The notes beneath the pieces were generated by a model. It was not told the DNA's origin and searched no databases. It saw only the letters and a program-made list of their open reading frames with translations. A program made the position numbers and the translations under genes. A stretch of DNA of 55,202 bases from the NCBI GenBank assembly GCA_020441005.1, contig JAGRNA010000030.1, forward strand, positions 1-55,202, read 5' to 3'. Of this stretch, positions 7,585-15,176 are shown piece after piece. Source of the DNA: Leptospiraceae bacterium. Lineage in GTDB: Bacteria; Spirochaetota; Leptospiria; Leptospirales; Leptonemataceae. Position 1 is the stretch's first letter. Every line of letters begins with the position of its first letter.

Positions 7585-8996
7585 CTCCCTTTATTTCTAC
7601 CGAAACAGCCCTGATTATTTTAGGAGCGTTTAGTCTGCTTTGGATTGTATTCGGCTGGTATCTGGGCCGCCAAAACAAGGATCTGGATGACTATATGCTC
7701 GCCGGCCGCAAAGTCGGTCTGGCCATGGCCACTGCCACAGCCATGGCAACCTGGGTTACCTCGAATACAACCATGGTCGCGCCTCAATTTGCACTCCAAA
7801 TGGGAGTATGGGGCATGGTCGGTTACAGTTTCGGTTCCGTTGGACTGTTATTGTTTGCTCCCATGGCCCGGCGTATCCGGACTTTAATGCCGCACGCCTG
7901 GACCAGCGGGGATTTTATGCGGCTGCGCTATGGCAGCCTTGCATGGCGGATTTTTTTGGGCATATCGGGATTGTATGCCCTTGCCTGGCTGGTCAGTCTG
8001 GGGATGGCCGGCGGTCTTTTGATCGAAGCATTGAGCGGTCTGTCTTATCCGATCGGGATGAGTACAATCCTCGCAATTTGCGTTCTCTACACCCTGCTGG
8101 GCGGTCTGAAAGCTGTCATTGGCACGGATCTGATTCAGACTTTTGTAATCCTGATTGGAATTGTCTTGCTGGGTTATTTTACCCTGACCCACGCCAGCAT
8201 TGAAATCATGCACGAGGCTTTACTGCAAAAGCGGCCCGAATTGTTAAATCTTTTATTCCCCGCCGCGATTATGTTTTTATTCAACAATCTTTTATTCGGT
8301 ATGGGAGAGATCTTTCATTCGAATGTCTGGTGGAGCCGGGCCTTTGCCTTCGGTGAGGGCATCGGATTCAAGGCGTATCTGACTGCCGGTTTGCTCTGGA
8401 TTCCTGTTCCGATTGCAGCCGGCTTTGTCGCTCTTGCCATTCCAGCCCTGAATATCTACATCCCCCGGCCGGATATGGCCGGTCCGCTGGTCGCCGCCAA
8501 TATTATGGGCACCGGCGGATCCATTATGGTGTTTATTGTCGTGTTTTCAGCATTGGCCAGTAGTCTGGATTCCCTACTAGCTGCCACCAGTGATCTGGTT
8601 ACCGAAGATATTTATCACAAACACATGAGGCCCGATGCCAGCCCGGCCACACTGCGATCCGCCGCAGCCTGGATAACTGTTTTGATCGGGATTGTTACCT
8701 GGCTTTTGTGTCTCTTGAAAATGAAAACGCTGGGCGAGGTTTTACTACTCAGCGGTTCGCTGGTTGCCAGTACGATCTGGCCCATAGCAGCAGGATTGTA
8801 CTGGCAGCGCACGAATAGCACCGGGGTCAGTATTGCCATGATTGCCGGCAGCCTGGCAGGTTTGTATAGCTACTTTGCTACCGGCTGGTATACCGCCGCC
8901 TTGACCGGCGCTTTTGTTTCTATGTTGATCGTTTTGATCAGCAGCTGGCTGTGGCCGGCTGATTTTGAATGGCAGCGCCTCAAGGAGGACAATTGA
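7581..8996 (+). CDS. Sodium:solute symporter (SSS), urea/DUR3-like
   Basis: The protein has 471 residues and about 13 transmembrane helices of the LeuT-fold SSS family. The early YMLAGRKVGLAMATATAMATW matches the family TM2 pattern. The stretch LFGMGEIFHSNVWWSRAFAF resembles the DUR3 urea-transporter segment with a W-x-R-A-x-A core. FSALASSLDSLLAATSDLVTEDIY matches the Na2-site helix with the conserved paired serines and the DIY end. The likely role is Na+- or H+-coupled uptake of a small polar nitrogen compound; urea, a ureide or an amino acid are options. Start ATG 7581 overlaps the upstream stop, and the stop overlaps the ATG of the 40-residue peptide, so the genes are coupled. Confidence 0.88.
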   Translation: MTPFISTETALIILGAFSLLWIVFGWYLGRQNKDLDDYMLAGRKVGLAMATATAMATWVTSNTTMVAPQFALQMGVWGMVGYSFGSVGLLLFAPMARRIRTLMPHAWTSGDFMRLRYGSLAWRIFLGISGLYALAWLVSLGMAGGLLIEALSGLSYPIGMSTILAICVLYTLLGGLKAVIGTDLIQTFVILIGIVLLGYFTLTHASIEIMHEALLQKRPELLNLLFPAAIMFLFNNLLFGMGEIFHSNVWWSRAFAFGEGIGFKAYLTAGLLWIPVPIAAGFVALAIPALNIYIPRPDMAGPLVAANIMGTGGSIMVFIVVFSALASSLDSLLAATSDLVTEDIYHKHMRPDASPATLRSAAAWITVLIGIVTWLLCLLKMKTLGEVLLLSGSLVASTIWPIAAGLYWQRTNSTGVSIAMIAGSLAGLYSYFATGWYTAALTGAFVSMLIVLISSWLWPADFEWQRLKEDN

Positions 8997-9118
8997 TGAT
9001 CGCTCCAGTTGCCATACTGAGTCTGCTAATCTACGGTGCTCTGGCTGCCTGTGCGGTTGGCATTGGTCTCTTGTTCATTCTGCTGGTAAAGGACTGGATC
9101 GGAAAAAAAATATGGTAA
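8996..9118 (+). CDS. 40-residue single-span membrane peptide, symporter accessory
   Basis: A short gene of 41 codons starts at ATG 8996 inside a TGATG overlap with the symporter stop. AGGAGG is positioned 7 nt upstream, and the gene ends in TAA at 9116-9118. The peptide is one hydrophobic helix (LSLLIYGALAACAVGIGLLFILL) followed by a basic, tryptophan-containing end (KDWIGKKIW). Very small membrane partners encoded next to Na+ symporters are known (MetS for MetP, and the family annotated as symporter small accessory protein); size, topology and position fit that idea. The strong ribosome-binding site and coupling make this a real gene despite its length. Confidence 0.8.
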   Translation: MIAPVAILSLLIYGALAACAVGIGLLFILLVKDWIGKKIW

Positions 9119-9124
9119 CGAATT

Positions 9125-10204
9125 ATGTTTAATGATCTGCCTGATGTACTCAAACAGCCGGTTGATTCCTCTGACGGTGTGGCCGGAATGGAGCGTCCAC
9201 GCAAACTACTGGACAGTATTGCGGAAGATGTTACGCCCCTGCTTTCCCTGGCCCGTCACCATATCGTCAGTGCGCGTCAGTTTACCCGCGAGCAGATTAT
9301 TCAGCTGGTCCGCCTGGCAGCGGCGTACGAAACAAGCCGCCTGTATATCAAACCCCTGTCTGGCAAAATTCTGATTACGGCATTTTATGAGCCCAGCACC
9401 CGCACCCGGCTTTCGTTTGAAAGCGCCTGGCATCGCCTGGGCGGCGATGTCATGTCCATCACTGATGCAAACACCACCGGCATTGCCAAGGGGGAAAGCC
9501 TGCAGGATGTAGCCGAAATGTTTTCCAACTATGGCGATGTGGTCGTCTTGCGCGATTCCGAGGACGAGTCTGTTTACAAAATGACGGAGAGGCTGCGGAT
9601 ACCGATTGTCAATGCCGGCAATGGCATTGATGAACATCCAACTCAGGCATTGGCTGATATGTACGCGCTTTTGAAATGGAAACCGGAGCTATGCTGCACG
9701 CCCGAAGGGGCAGAACGGATCCGCATTGGCATTATTGGCGCACCCTCGCGCATGCGGACGCTGCGCAGTTTTTTATTATGCCTGACTCATTTCAGCGAGC
9801 AGATTGAAGTGATTGTGATCAATCCGGACAAGGATGTTTTAGCTGCCGACCAGGCCGCCGAGTTGCAACGCAGCGGCCTGCAAATCAGTGTTGTTTCCGC
9901 TTTGCAATCTGTTCTGCCAACTCTGGATGTAGTGTATATCAATTCCATCGCCTGGGTAGGCGAAAGCTATGAACGTTTGACCGGTGACATTAAATTGGGT
10001 AGCGAATCCAGACTCAAGCCGGATGCGATTATCCTGCATCCCCTCGCGCGCGGTGTGGAACTAGATACCAGCCTGGACATTACTGCTCACAATTGGTACT
10101 TTGCCCAGGCCCGTGGAGCGGTTTTCATTCGGATGGCGCTCTTAACCTGCATAACCCAGCGGGTCAGCCGGGTGACAGATGCGCCAATCGCACCGGTCCG
10201 CTAA
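9125..10204 (+). CDS. Aspartate/ornithine carbamoyltransferase family protein, acceptor unknown
   Basis: The protein has 359 residues with a ~45-residue N-terminal extension before the carbamoyltransferase fold. The carbamoyl-phosphate site is intact: FYEPSTRTRLSFE (~88-100), the KGES lysine of the 80s loop, and HPTQALAD (~165-172). The HPLAR motif replaces HPLPR. However, the ATCase RxQ motif that binds aspartate carboxylates is replaced by a YINSIAWVGES stretch, and no ornithine DxxxSMG motif is present. It therefore probably carbamoylates, or phosphorolytically decarbamoylates, a different amine. It lies between a symporter and a carbamoyl-amidohydrolase, not among pyrimidine genes. ATG 9125 follows the peptide gene stop by 6 bp. 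Confidence 0.85.
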   Translation: MFNDLPDVLKQPVDSSDGVAGMERPRKLLDSIAEDVTPLLSLARHHIVSARQFTREQIIQLVRLAAAYETSRLYIKPLSGKILITAFYEPSTRTRLSFESAWHRLGGDVMSITDANTTGIAKGESLQDVAEMFSNYGDVVVLRDSEDESVYKMTERLRIPIVNAGNGIDEHPTQALADMYALLKWKPELCCTPEGAERIRIGIIGAPSRMRTLRSFLLCLTHFSEQIEVIVINPDKDVLAADQAAELQRSGLQISVVSALQSVLPTLDVVYINSIAWVGESYERLTGDIKLGSESRLKPDAIILHPLARGVELDTSLDITAHNWYFAQARGAVFIRMALLTCITQRVSRVTDAPIAPVR

Positions 10205-10220
10205 ATTGTTGAGTTCCTCC

Positions 10221-11474
10221 ATGAGTCAAAAGTATCAAATAGATTTCGAGCGCCTGAAAGGCGACCTGCTGGAACTATCCGCTATCGGGCAATCTAGTGA
10301 CGGTGAAGGCATTGACCGCCGCGGTTTTAGCCCTGCCGATATGCAGGGCCGGCAATGGTTGATAAACAAGTTTAAGGCTCTGTCAATTCCGGCCCGCATG
10401 GATACTGCGGGTAATGTTATCGCCCGTCTGGAATCCGCATCGAACCGCGATCGGGCGGCCGTAGTCAGCGGTTCGCATCTGGATACGGTTCCGGCCGGCG
10501 GTCATTTGGACGGCGCCCTGGGTGTGGTGGCTGTGCTGGAATGTCTGCGGGTAATCAAGGAAAGGGATCTGCAAACCCGGCACCCCCTGGAAGCAGTCGC
10601 CTTTAGTGATGAAGAAGGACGCTTCGGCGGCATGTTTGGATCGCTGGCCATGGCTGGCTTGCTATCGCCCAAACGCATCCGGGAAAGTATTGATCTGGAC
10701 GGTATCTCCATCATGGATGCTATGCAGTCCGTCGGCCTGAATGCTATGGATGCGCTGGCAGCCCGGCGCACACCGGAAAGTATGCATTCATTTGTCGAGC
10801 TGCACATTGAGCAGGGACCGGTACTGGATAGCAACCAGCAACAGATCGGCATCGTCGAAGCGATCACCGGGCTTTTCAAATGGAACGTGCGGTTGATCGG
10901 GGAAACCAATCACGCCGGAACAACACCAATGCATCTGCGGCATGACTCTTTTAGCGGACTAGCCGAATTCTGTGGTGAAATAAACCGGATCCTGGAAGAA
11001 CATGGCGGAGAGCACAGTGTGGCGACAATCGGCAAGGTCAGCTTATCGCCTGGTAATGCCAATAGCGTGCCCGGCACCACGCTATTTAGTCTGGATGTGC
11101 GCGATACTAGCCAGTCCGGGCTGGATAACCTTGCAGACGCCATCCGACGCACACTGTCAGCCATTGCCCGCCGCCGTGGTTTGATGTTTGAATTTGACAT
11201 ACTCAGTGAAATCAAGCCGGTGGAATGCAGCAGCCACATTGTGGAAGCTGTCGAGTCCATCGTAACACGTTCCGGTCTACCGGCTTGTAAAATGCCTAGC
11301 GGAGCGGCCCACGACGCGCAGACCATCGCCAGTATCGCACCGGTCGGCATGATCATGATTCCCTCCATTGGCGGACGCAGCCATTCCGCCGCGGAGTGGT
11401 CGCACTGGGAAGACATTGCTGCCGGAACCAATGTATTATTGGAAACACTGATTCAACTCGCAGAGGAAACCTGA
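10221..11474 (+). CDS. M20 Zn-dependent N-carbamoyl-amino acid / allantoate amidohydrolase
   Basis: About 417 residues from ATG 10221; an earlier ATG at 10179 would overlap the previous gene by 26 bp. Metal ligands of the HyuC/AllC subfamily are visible: GSHLDT, the DGALG aspartate, SDEEGRFGG, the histidine of ELHIEQGPVL and the GGRSHSAAE histidine. NHAGTTPMHLRHDSF marks the dimerisation-domain loop that contacts the substrate carboxylate. The family cleaves the C-N bond of N-carbamoyl amino acids, beta-ureidopropionate or allantoate, releasing NH3 and CO2. The exact substrate cannot be read from sequence; operon context points to a ureido compound. It is coupled to the next gene by a TGATG overlap. 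Confidence 0.88.
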   Translation: MSQKYQIDFERLKGDLLELSAIGQSSDGEGIDRRGFSPADMQGRQWLINKFKALSIPARMDTAGNVIARLESASNRDRAAVVSGSHLDTVPAGGHLDGALGVVAVLECLRVIKERDLQTRHPLEAVAFSDEEGRFGGMFGSLAMAGLLSPKRIRESIDLDGISIMDAMQSVGLNAMDALAARRTPESMHSFVELHIEQGPVLDSNQQQIGIVEAITGLFKWNVRLIGETNHAGTTPMHLRHDSFSGLAEFCGEINRILEEHGGEHSVATIGKVSLSPGNANSVPGTTLFSLDVRDTSQSGLDNLADAIRRTLSAIARRRGLMFEFDILSEIKPVECSSHIVEAVESIVTRSGLPACKMPSGAAHDAQTIASIAPVGMIMIPSIGGRSHSAAEWSHWEDIAAGTNVLLETLIQLAEET

Positions 11475-12217
11475 TGACCGAACTTAATCCGGAATTTATC
11501 AATATTGATCCCCTGAAACAGGATTACCATGATTCGGTGACTCACCATCCGGATCGAACCCTGGCGTTGCAGCACCGTAACGCTGCCCTTTTGTGCATAG
11601 ATATGCAGTATCTGGATGCCGCTCCCGGTTACGGCGTATTCGCCGCCGGCCAGCATTCCGGAGTTCCACCCGAGGCGGAAGAATACTATTTCAACAGCCT
11701 CCACGAGACGGTCTTTCCCAATGTCCGACGACTGCAGGATGAATTTCGCAGCCAGAAATTAGAGGTTATTCATGTTCGCATTCAATCGCTGACTGCTGAC
11801 GGACGCGACCGCAGTGAAGGCCACAAGCGGCTCGGTCTGCATGCCGCACCTGGATCAAAGGAAGCCGAGTTTATCGAAATAGTAGCGCCTCTGGAAAATG
11901 AAATCATTGTCAATAAAACAGCCAGCGGCGTTTTCAATGCTACAAACCTGGACTATATACTTAAAAATATGAAAATTGAGTTTTTGTATATAACCGGTGT
12001 TTACACCAATGAATGTGTTTCCACATCAGTGCGTGATGCCTGTGACCGCGGATTTTTTGTTACTTTGATAGAAGATGCCTGCACGACTGTAACCCAGGAG
12101 CTGCAGGACTATACGATCACGGTACTCAAAGACCGCTATGCCCGGGTGATGAACACTGCCGAAACGATCAAAACAATCCGCAATTACGCGGCGCTGCAAA
12201 CACTGTCAGCAAACTAA
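11474..12217 (+). CDS. Isochorismatase-fold cysteine amidohydrolase
   Basis: The protein has 247 residues from ATG 11474, with GAGGA 7 nt upstream. The Asp-Lys-Cys triad of cysteine hydrolases is present: Asp in LLCIDMQ, Lys in IVNKTASGVFNATNLD, and Cys in TGVYTNECVSTSVRDA, where the cis-peptide/nucleophile region is typical. Relatives include ureidoacrylate amidohydrolase RutB, N-carbamoylsarcosine amidase, biuret hydrolase and nicotinamidase. The first ~35 residues extend beyond the usual fold, as in several carbamoyl hydrolases. Together with the upstream M20 enzyme it suggests stepwise removal of carbamoyl or amide nitrogen. Substrate unproven. Confidence 0.85.
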   Translation: MTELNPEFINIDPLKQDYHDSVTHHPDRTLALQHRNAALLCIDMQYLDAAPGYGVFAAGQHSGVPPEAEEYYFNSLHETVFPNVRRLQDEFRSQKLEVIHVRIQSLTADGRDRSEGHKRLGLHAAPGSKEAEFIEIVAPLENEIIVNKTASGVFNATNLDYILKNMKIEFLYITGVYTNECVSTSVRDACDRGFFVTLIEDACTTVTQELQDYTITVLKDRYARVMNTAETIKTIRNYAALQTLSAN

Positions 12218-12261
12218 ACTGGCCTGCCCGAAGCAGACCGGTTATCAGGAGAAAACTAATT

Positions 12262-14307
12262 ATGTGTGGAATTGCCGGAATCATTTATAAAGATCAAAAA
12301 CGACCGGTTGATAGCCGCACCCTGACTGCCATGGCTGCACTGCAGCATCATCGCGGCCCGGATGGAATTGGTTACGCCAGTCTTAACGGAGTAGGCATGA
12401 GCCATGCCCGACTATCCATAATCGATCTGGCCGAGAGCGCCCAGCAGCCGTTCATTGCCCGCGACGCGGGACTGCTACTGGCTCACAATGGCGAATTCTA
12501 TGATTTTCAACGCATTCGCTCTGATCTGACTGCCCAGGGTGCCCGCTTTCGCACCAAAAGTGATACCGAAATTGTAATGCACTTGTACGAACGTTACGGG
12601 CTGGATCGGATGCTGCCGCATTTACGCGGTGAATTCGCCTTTGCCCTGTACGATAAACTGCGTGATACAACCTGGCTGGTGCGTGATCGTTTTGGGATCA
12701 AACCGCTCTATTGGACAGAGACGGCGAATGGAGTGGTCTTCGGTTCAGAGATCAAGGTAATCTATGCCCACCCGGAGGTCCGCCGCGCATTTGATTCCCA
12801 GGGTATTTACCACCAATTAATGCAGACCATTGTACCCGGCACAACGCCCTATGCCGGTGTCAAACAGGTCAAACCGGGTCATATACTCGAAATCCAGCGA
12901 ATGAACGGCGGACTGCGCATCCAGGAACGCTGCTATTGGGACCTGGACTTTCCCGATCCTGACTCCGAAACCCGCACCAATAGTGAAGAATTCTACATCG
13001 AGCAAGTCCGTGAAAAACTGCTGGAAGCTATTCAGCTGCGGCTGATTGCGGATGTTCCGGTTGGTTGTTATCTATCTGGTGGCATTGACTCTTGCTCGAT
13101 CCTCGGGCTGTCCGCCGCTCACCGTCAGGATCCAGTCAGAGCTTTCACAATCGGTTTTGATGACAGTCAATATGACGAGAGTCCCATCGCCCGCCAAATG
13201 GCCGAGGCCACCAGGGCCGAGCAGGACCTGTTGATGCTGGATGCCGGCCATCTGTACAATCACTTCGTTGAAACCCATTGGTACACCGAGCGAACCATTT
13301 ATAATACCCTGGCAGTTGCCAAACTTTTAATGAGCCGGCATGTAAATCAAAGCGGGTACAAAGTGGTGTTAACCGGCGAGGGTTCGGACGAACTCTTTGC
13401 CGGCTATCCCGCCTTTCGAATTGATATGTTTCGACATGGCATGGAGGGGGTCACCCCAAGTGAACGCAGTGAGTGGGAGCGCCTGCTGCGCCAATCCAAT
13501 GCCCTGGTGAGCGGATCCATGCTGGCTGAAAATGATGTCAGCAATACAGCCCTGAATCAAATTTGCGGTTTCACACCGGCCTGTCTACAGCCCTGGCTGG
13601 CCAGCGCCCAGCATGTACCGGCTCTTTTGGCCGGTGACCTGGCCGCAGAATTGAAAGGCTATGATCCGGGTGCCGGTATCGCAGCCGCTCTGGACAAGAG
13701 CCAATTGGAAAACCGCCATCCCCTGGATCGGGCCCAGTATGTCTGGATCAAAACCCAGCTGGAGGGTCAAATATTGACCTGGGGCGGTGACCGGGTGGAC
13801 ATGGCCAATTCCATGGAAGCCCGGCCTCCCTTTTTGGATCATCACCTGGCCGAGGCGGCAGTCCATATTCCGCCGCATCTGAGAATCAAAGGTAAAAAAG
13901 AAAAATATGTATTACGGGAAGCCATGCGCGGCCTTTTGCCGGAAGTCCTGTACAATCGGGAAAAGTTCCCGTTTATGGCGCCCCCGGCCCACACAGATCC
14001 GGGCAAGCTCAAGGCTCTCCAGGCTCTCAAGGAAGATTTTTTAAGCGGCGATTCCATTGCTGATGCCGGTATACTGCAACAAGAACACATCGAAAAACTG
14101 TGGCAGAACTACGTAAATCCCGCAACGGCTCCGGCTGCCAGGGTTCAACTCGATGCGGTCATGAACCATGCCATTGGAATTCAAATCCTGCATCGTAACC
14201 TGGTGGCTGCTGACATTCCAGCACTGGCTCTGAAAAAAGCCGCTGAATACCAAAAGGAAATCAAGTCCACTGCCGAACTGGACTGGAACATACGGCCAGA
14301 AGCATAG
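12262..14307 (+). CDS. asnB: Asparagine synthase-type glutamine amidotransferase
   Basis: The protein has 681 residues. The N-terminal Ntn glutaminase domain starts MCGIAG with the catalytic Cys2 and contains RHRGPDG-like HHRGPDGIGY and NGEFYDF. The synthetase domain has the PP-loop YLSGGIDSCS (~272-281) and LTGEGSDELFAGY. Glutamine-derived ammonia is transferred to an acyl-adenylate, normally aspartate. At 681 residues it is longer than E. coli AsnB (554) and nearer the AsnB/AsnO group also used in natural-product amidation. AGGAG lies 11 nt before the ATG, and 44 bp separate it from the hydrolase gene. Membership in the carbamoyl/PII operon makes a substrate other than aspartate possible. 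Its stop is only 5 bp from the convergent barrel gene. Confidence 0.88.
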   Translation: MCGIAGIIYKDQKRPVDSRTLTAMAALQHHRGPDGIGYASLNGVGMSHARLSIIDLAESAQQPFIARDAGLLLAHNGEFYDFQRIRSDLTAQGARFRTKSDTEIVMHLYERYGLDRMLPHLRGEFAFALYDKLRDTTWLVRDRFGIKPLYWTETANGVVFGSEIKVIYAHPEVRRAFDSQGIYHQLMQTIVPGTTPYAGVKQVKPGHILEIQRMNGGLRIQERCYWDLDFPDPDSETRTNSEEFYIEQVREKLLEAIQLRLIADVPVGCYLSGGIDSCSILGLSAAHRQDPVRAFTIGFDDSQYDESPIARQMAEATRAEQDLLMLDAGHLYNHFVETHWYTERTIYNTLAVAKLLMSRHVNQSGYKVVLTGEGSDELFAGYPAFRIDMFRHGMEGVTPSERSEWERLLRQSNALVSGSMLAENDVSNTALNQICGFTPACLQPWLASAQHVPALLAGDLAAELKGYDPGAGIAAALDKSQLENRHPLDRAQYVWIKTQLEGQILTWGGDRVDMANSMEARPPFLDHHLAEAAVHIPPHLRIKGKKEKYVLREAMRGLLPEVLYNREKFPFMAPPAHTDPGKLKALQALKEDFLSGDSIADAGILQQEHIEKLWQNYVNPATAPAARVQLDAVMNHAIGIQILHRNLVAADIPALALKKAAEYQKEIKSTAELDWNIRPEA

Positions 14308-14312
14308 AACAC

Positions 14313-15170
14313 CTAAAAGCGGTACAGCAGCGAGAAATCCATTTCGAGCACACCGGAGCTATGGTGGGCCCTGGATTTAATCAACGTAGAACTTAAAAGC
14401 GGATTATTTTGAAAGCGGGTAACACTCTCAACAGCTAAAAGACCAAAAGAGGATAGCGGCATCAGACTGCCATCCGCGGCATAATAGAAGGTGCCGTCGG
14501 CATTATTGATTTGTCCGTTCCAGCGACCCACATAGATATAACTGACTCTACCGCCGGCGCGCACATAGACATTATCCCAGATCCGACGCCGTAGTCCGGC
14601 TTGTAGCCGCAAAATATTGCCCAGATCGCCGCTTTGATTGATGTTATAATTCAATAGCTGCACATTGGATCGACTATAGCCCTGGACCTTCCAGCGGGGA
14701 TTCGTCAGGTAACCAAAACCGGCCCCGCCATCCCATTCCAGTTGCAGCTTGCGGTTCCAGCGGCCAGCGAAATGGCCCTGGTATTGATAATGAAACAGGA
14801 ACCAGCTGAATTGAAAAGACCAGTTTGTATAGGTGGTTACCAGATCGCTGCGGACCTCCACCAGGGGCATATCCGGGATTTGATATTCGCCAAATGTGAT
14901 GCCCATAAAATGCTGATCACTGTCAAATACGGCAGCCTGTAAAAAAAACTCGGCCGCATTCATGGAGGCAAAGGGGTCAACATTGACATAACTGAGATCA
15001 AAAGGATCCGTTGAGGATCGAAATTTATGCATACCCCGGCTGAAACGATCTGTCTGTCGATCTCCAATCGAATAGCTGATGCCGGTTTCAATTGGTATAG
15101 CAGCCAGGGCACCCCAAACAGCGGGGGCAAGATAAACTAGAACGGCCAGTATGCAAGTGTGCGACTTCAT
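14313..15170 (-). CDS. Putative outer-membrane beta-barrel protein
   Basis: About 285 residues from ATG 15170. A signal peptide ends near VWGALA, then alternating hydrophobic/polar strands rich in Y, W and F follow (for example WSFQFSWFLFHYQYQGHF, QLEWDGGAGFGYL, VYVRAGGRVSYIYVGRW). The protein closes with SGVLEMDFSLLYRF, whose terminal Phe matches the BAM recognition signal. No cysteine lipobox is present. I do not recognise a family. It starts 6 bp after the SpoIIE gene stop, so it is probably co-transcribed with maf and the phosphatase. Confidence 0.7.
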   Translation of the reverse strand: MKSHTCILAVLVYLAPAVWGALAAIPIETGISYSIGDRQTDRFSRGMHKFRSSTDPFDLSYVNVDPFASMNAAEFFLQAAVFDSDQHFMGITFGEYQIPDMPLVEVRSDLVTTYTNWSFQFSWFLFHYQYQGHFAGRWNRKLQLEWDGGAGFGYLTNPRWKVQGYSRSNVQLLNYNINQSGDLGNILRLQAGLRRRIWDNVYVRAGGRVSYIYVGRWNGQINNADGTFYYAADGSLMPLSSFGLLAVESVTRFQNNPLLSSTLIKSRAHHSSGVLEMDFSLLYRF

Positions 15171-15176
15171 CAAGCG

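Noticed and set aside
9125-10204. Naming the carbamoyltransferase pyrB
   Set aside because: The aspartate-binding RxQ motif is absent and the context is not pyrimidine synthesis.
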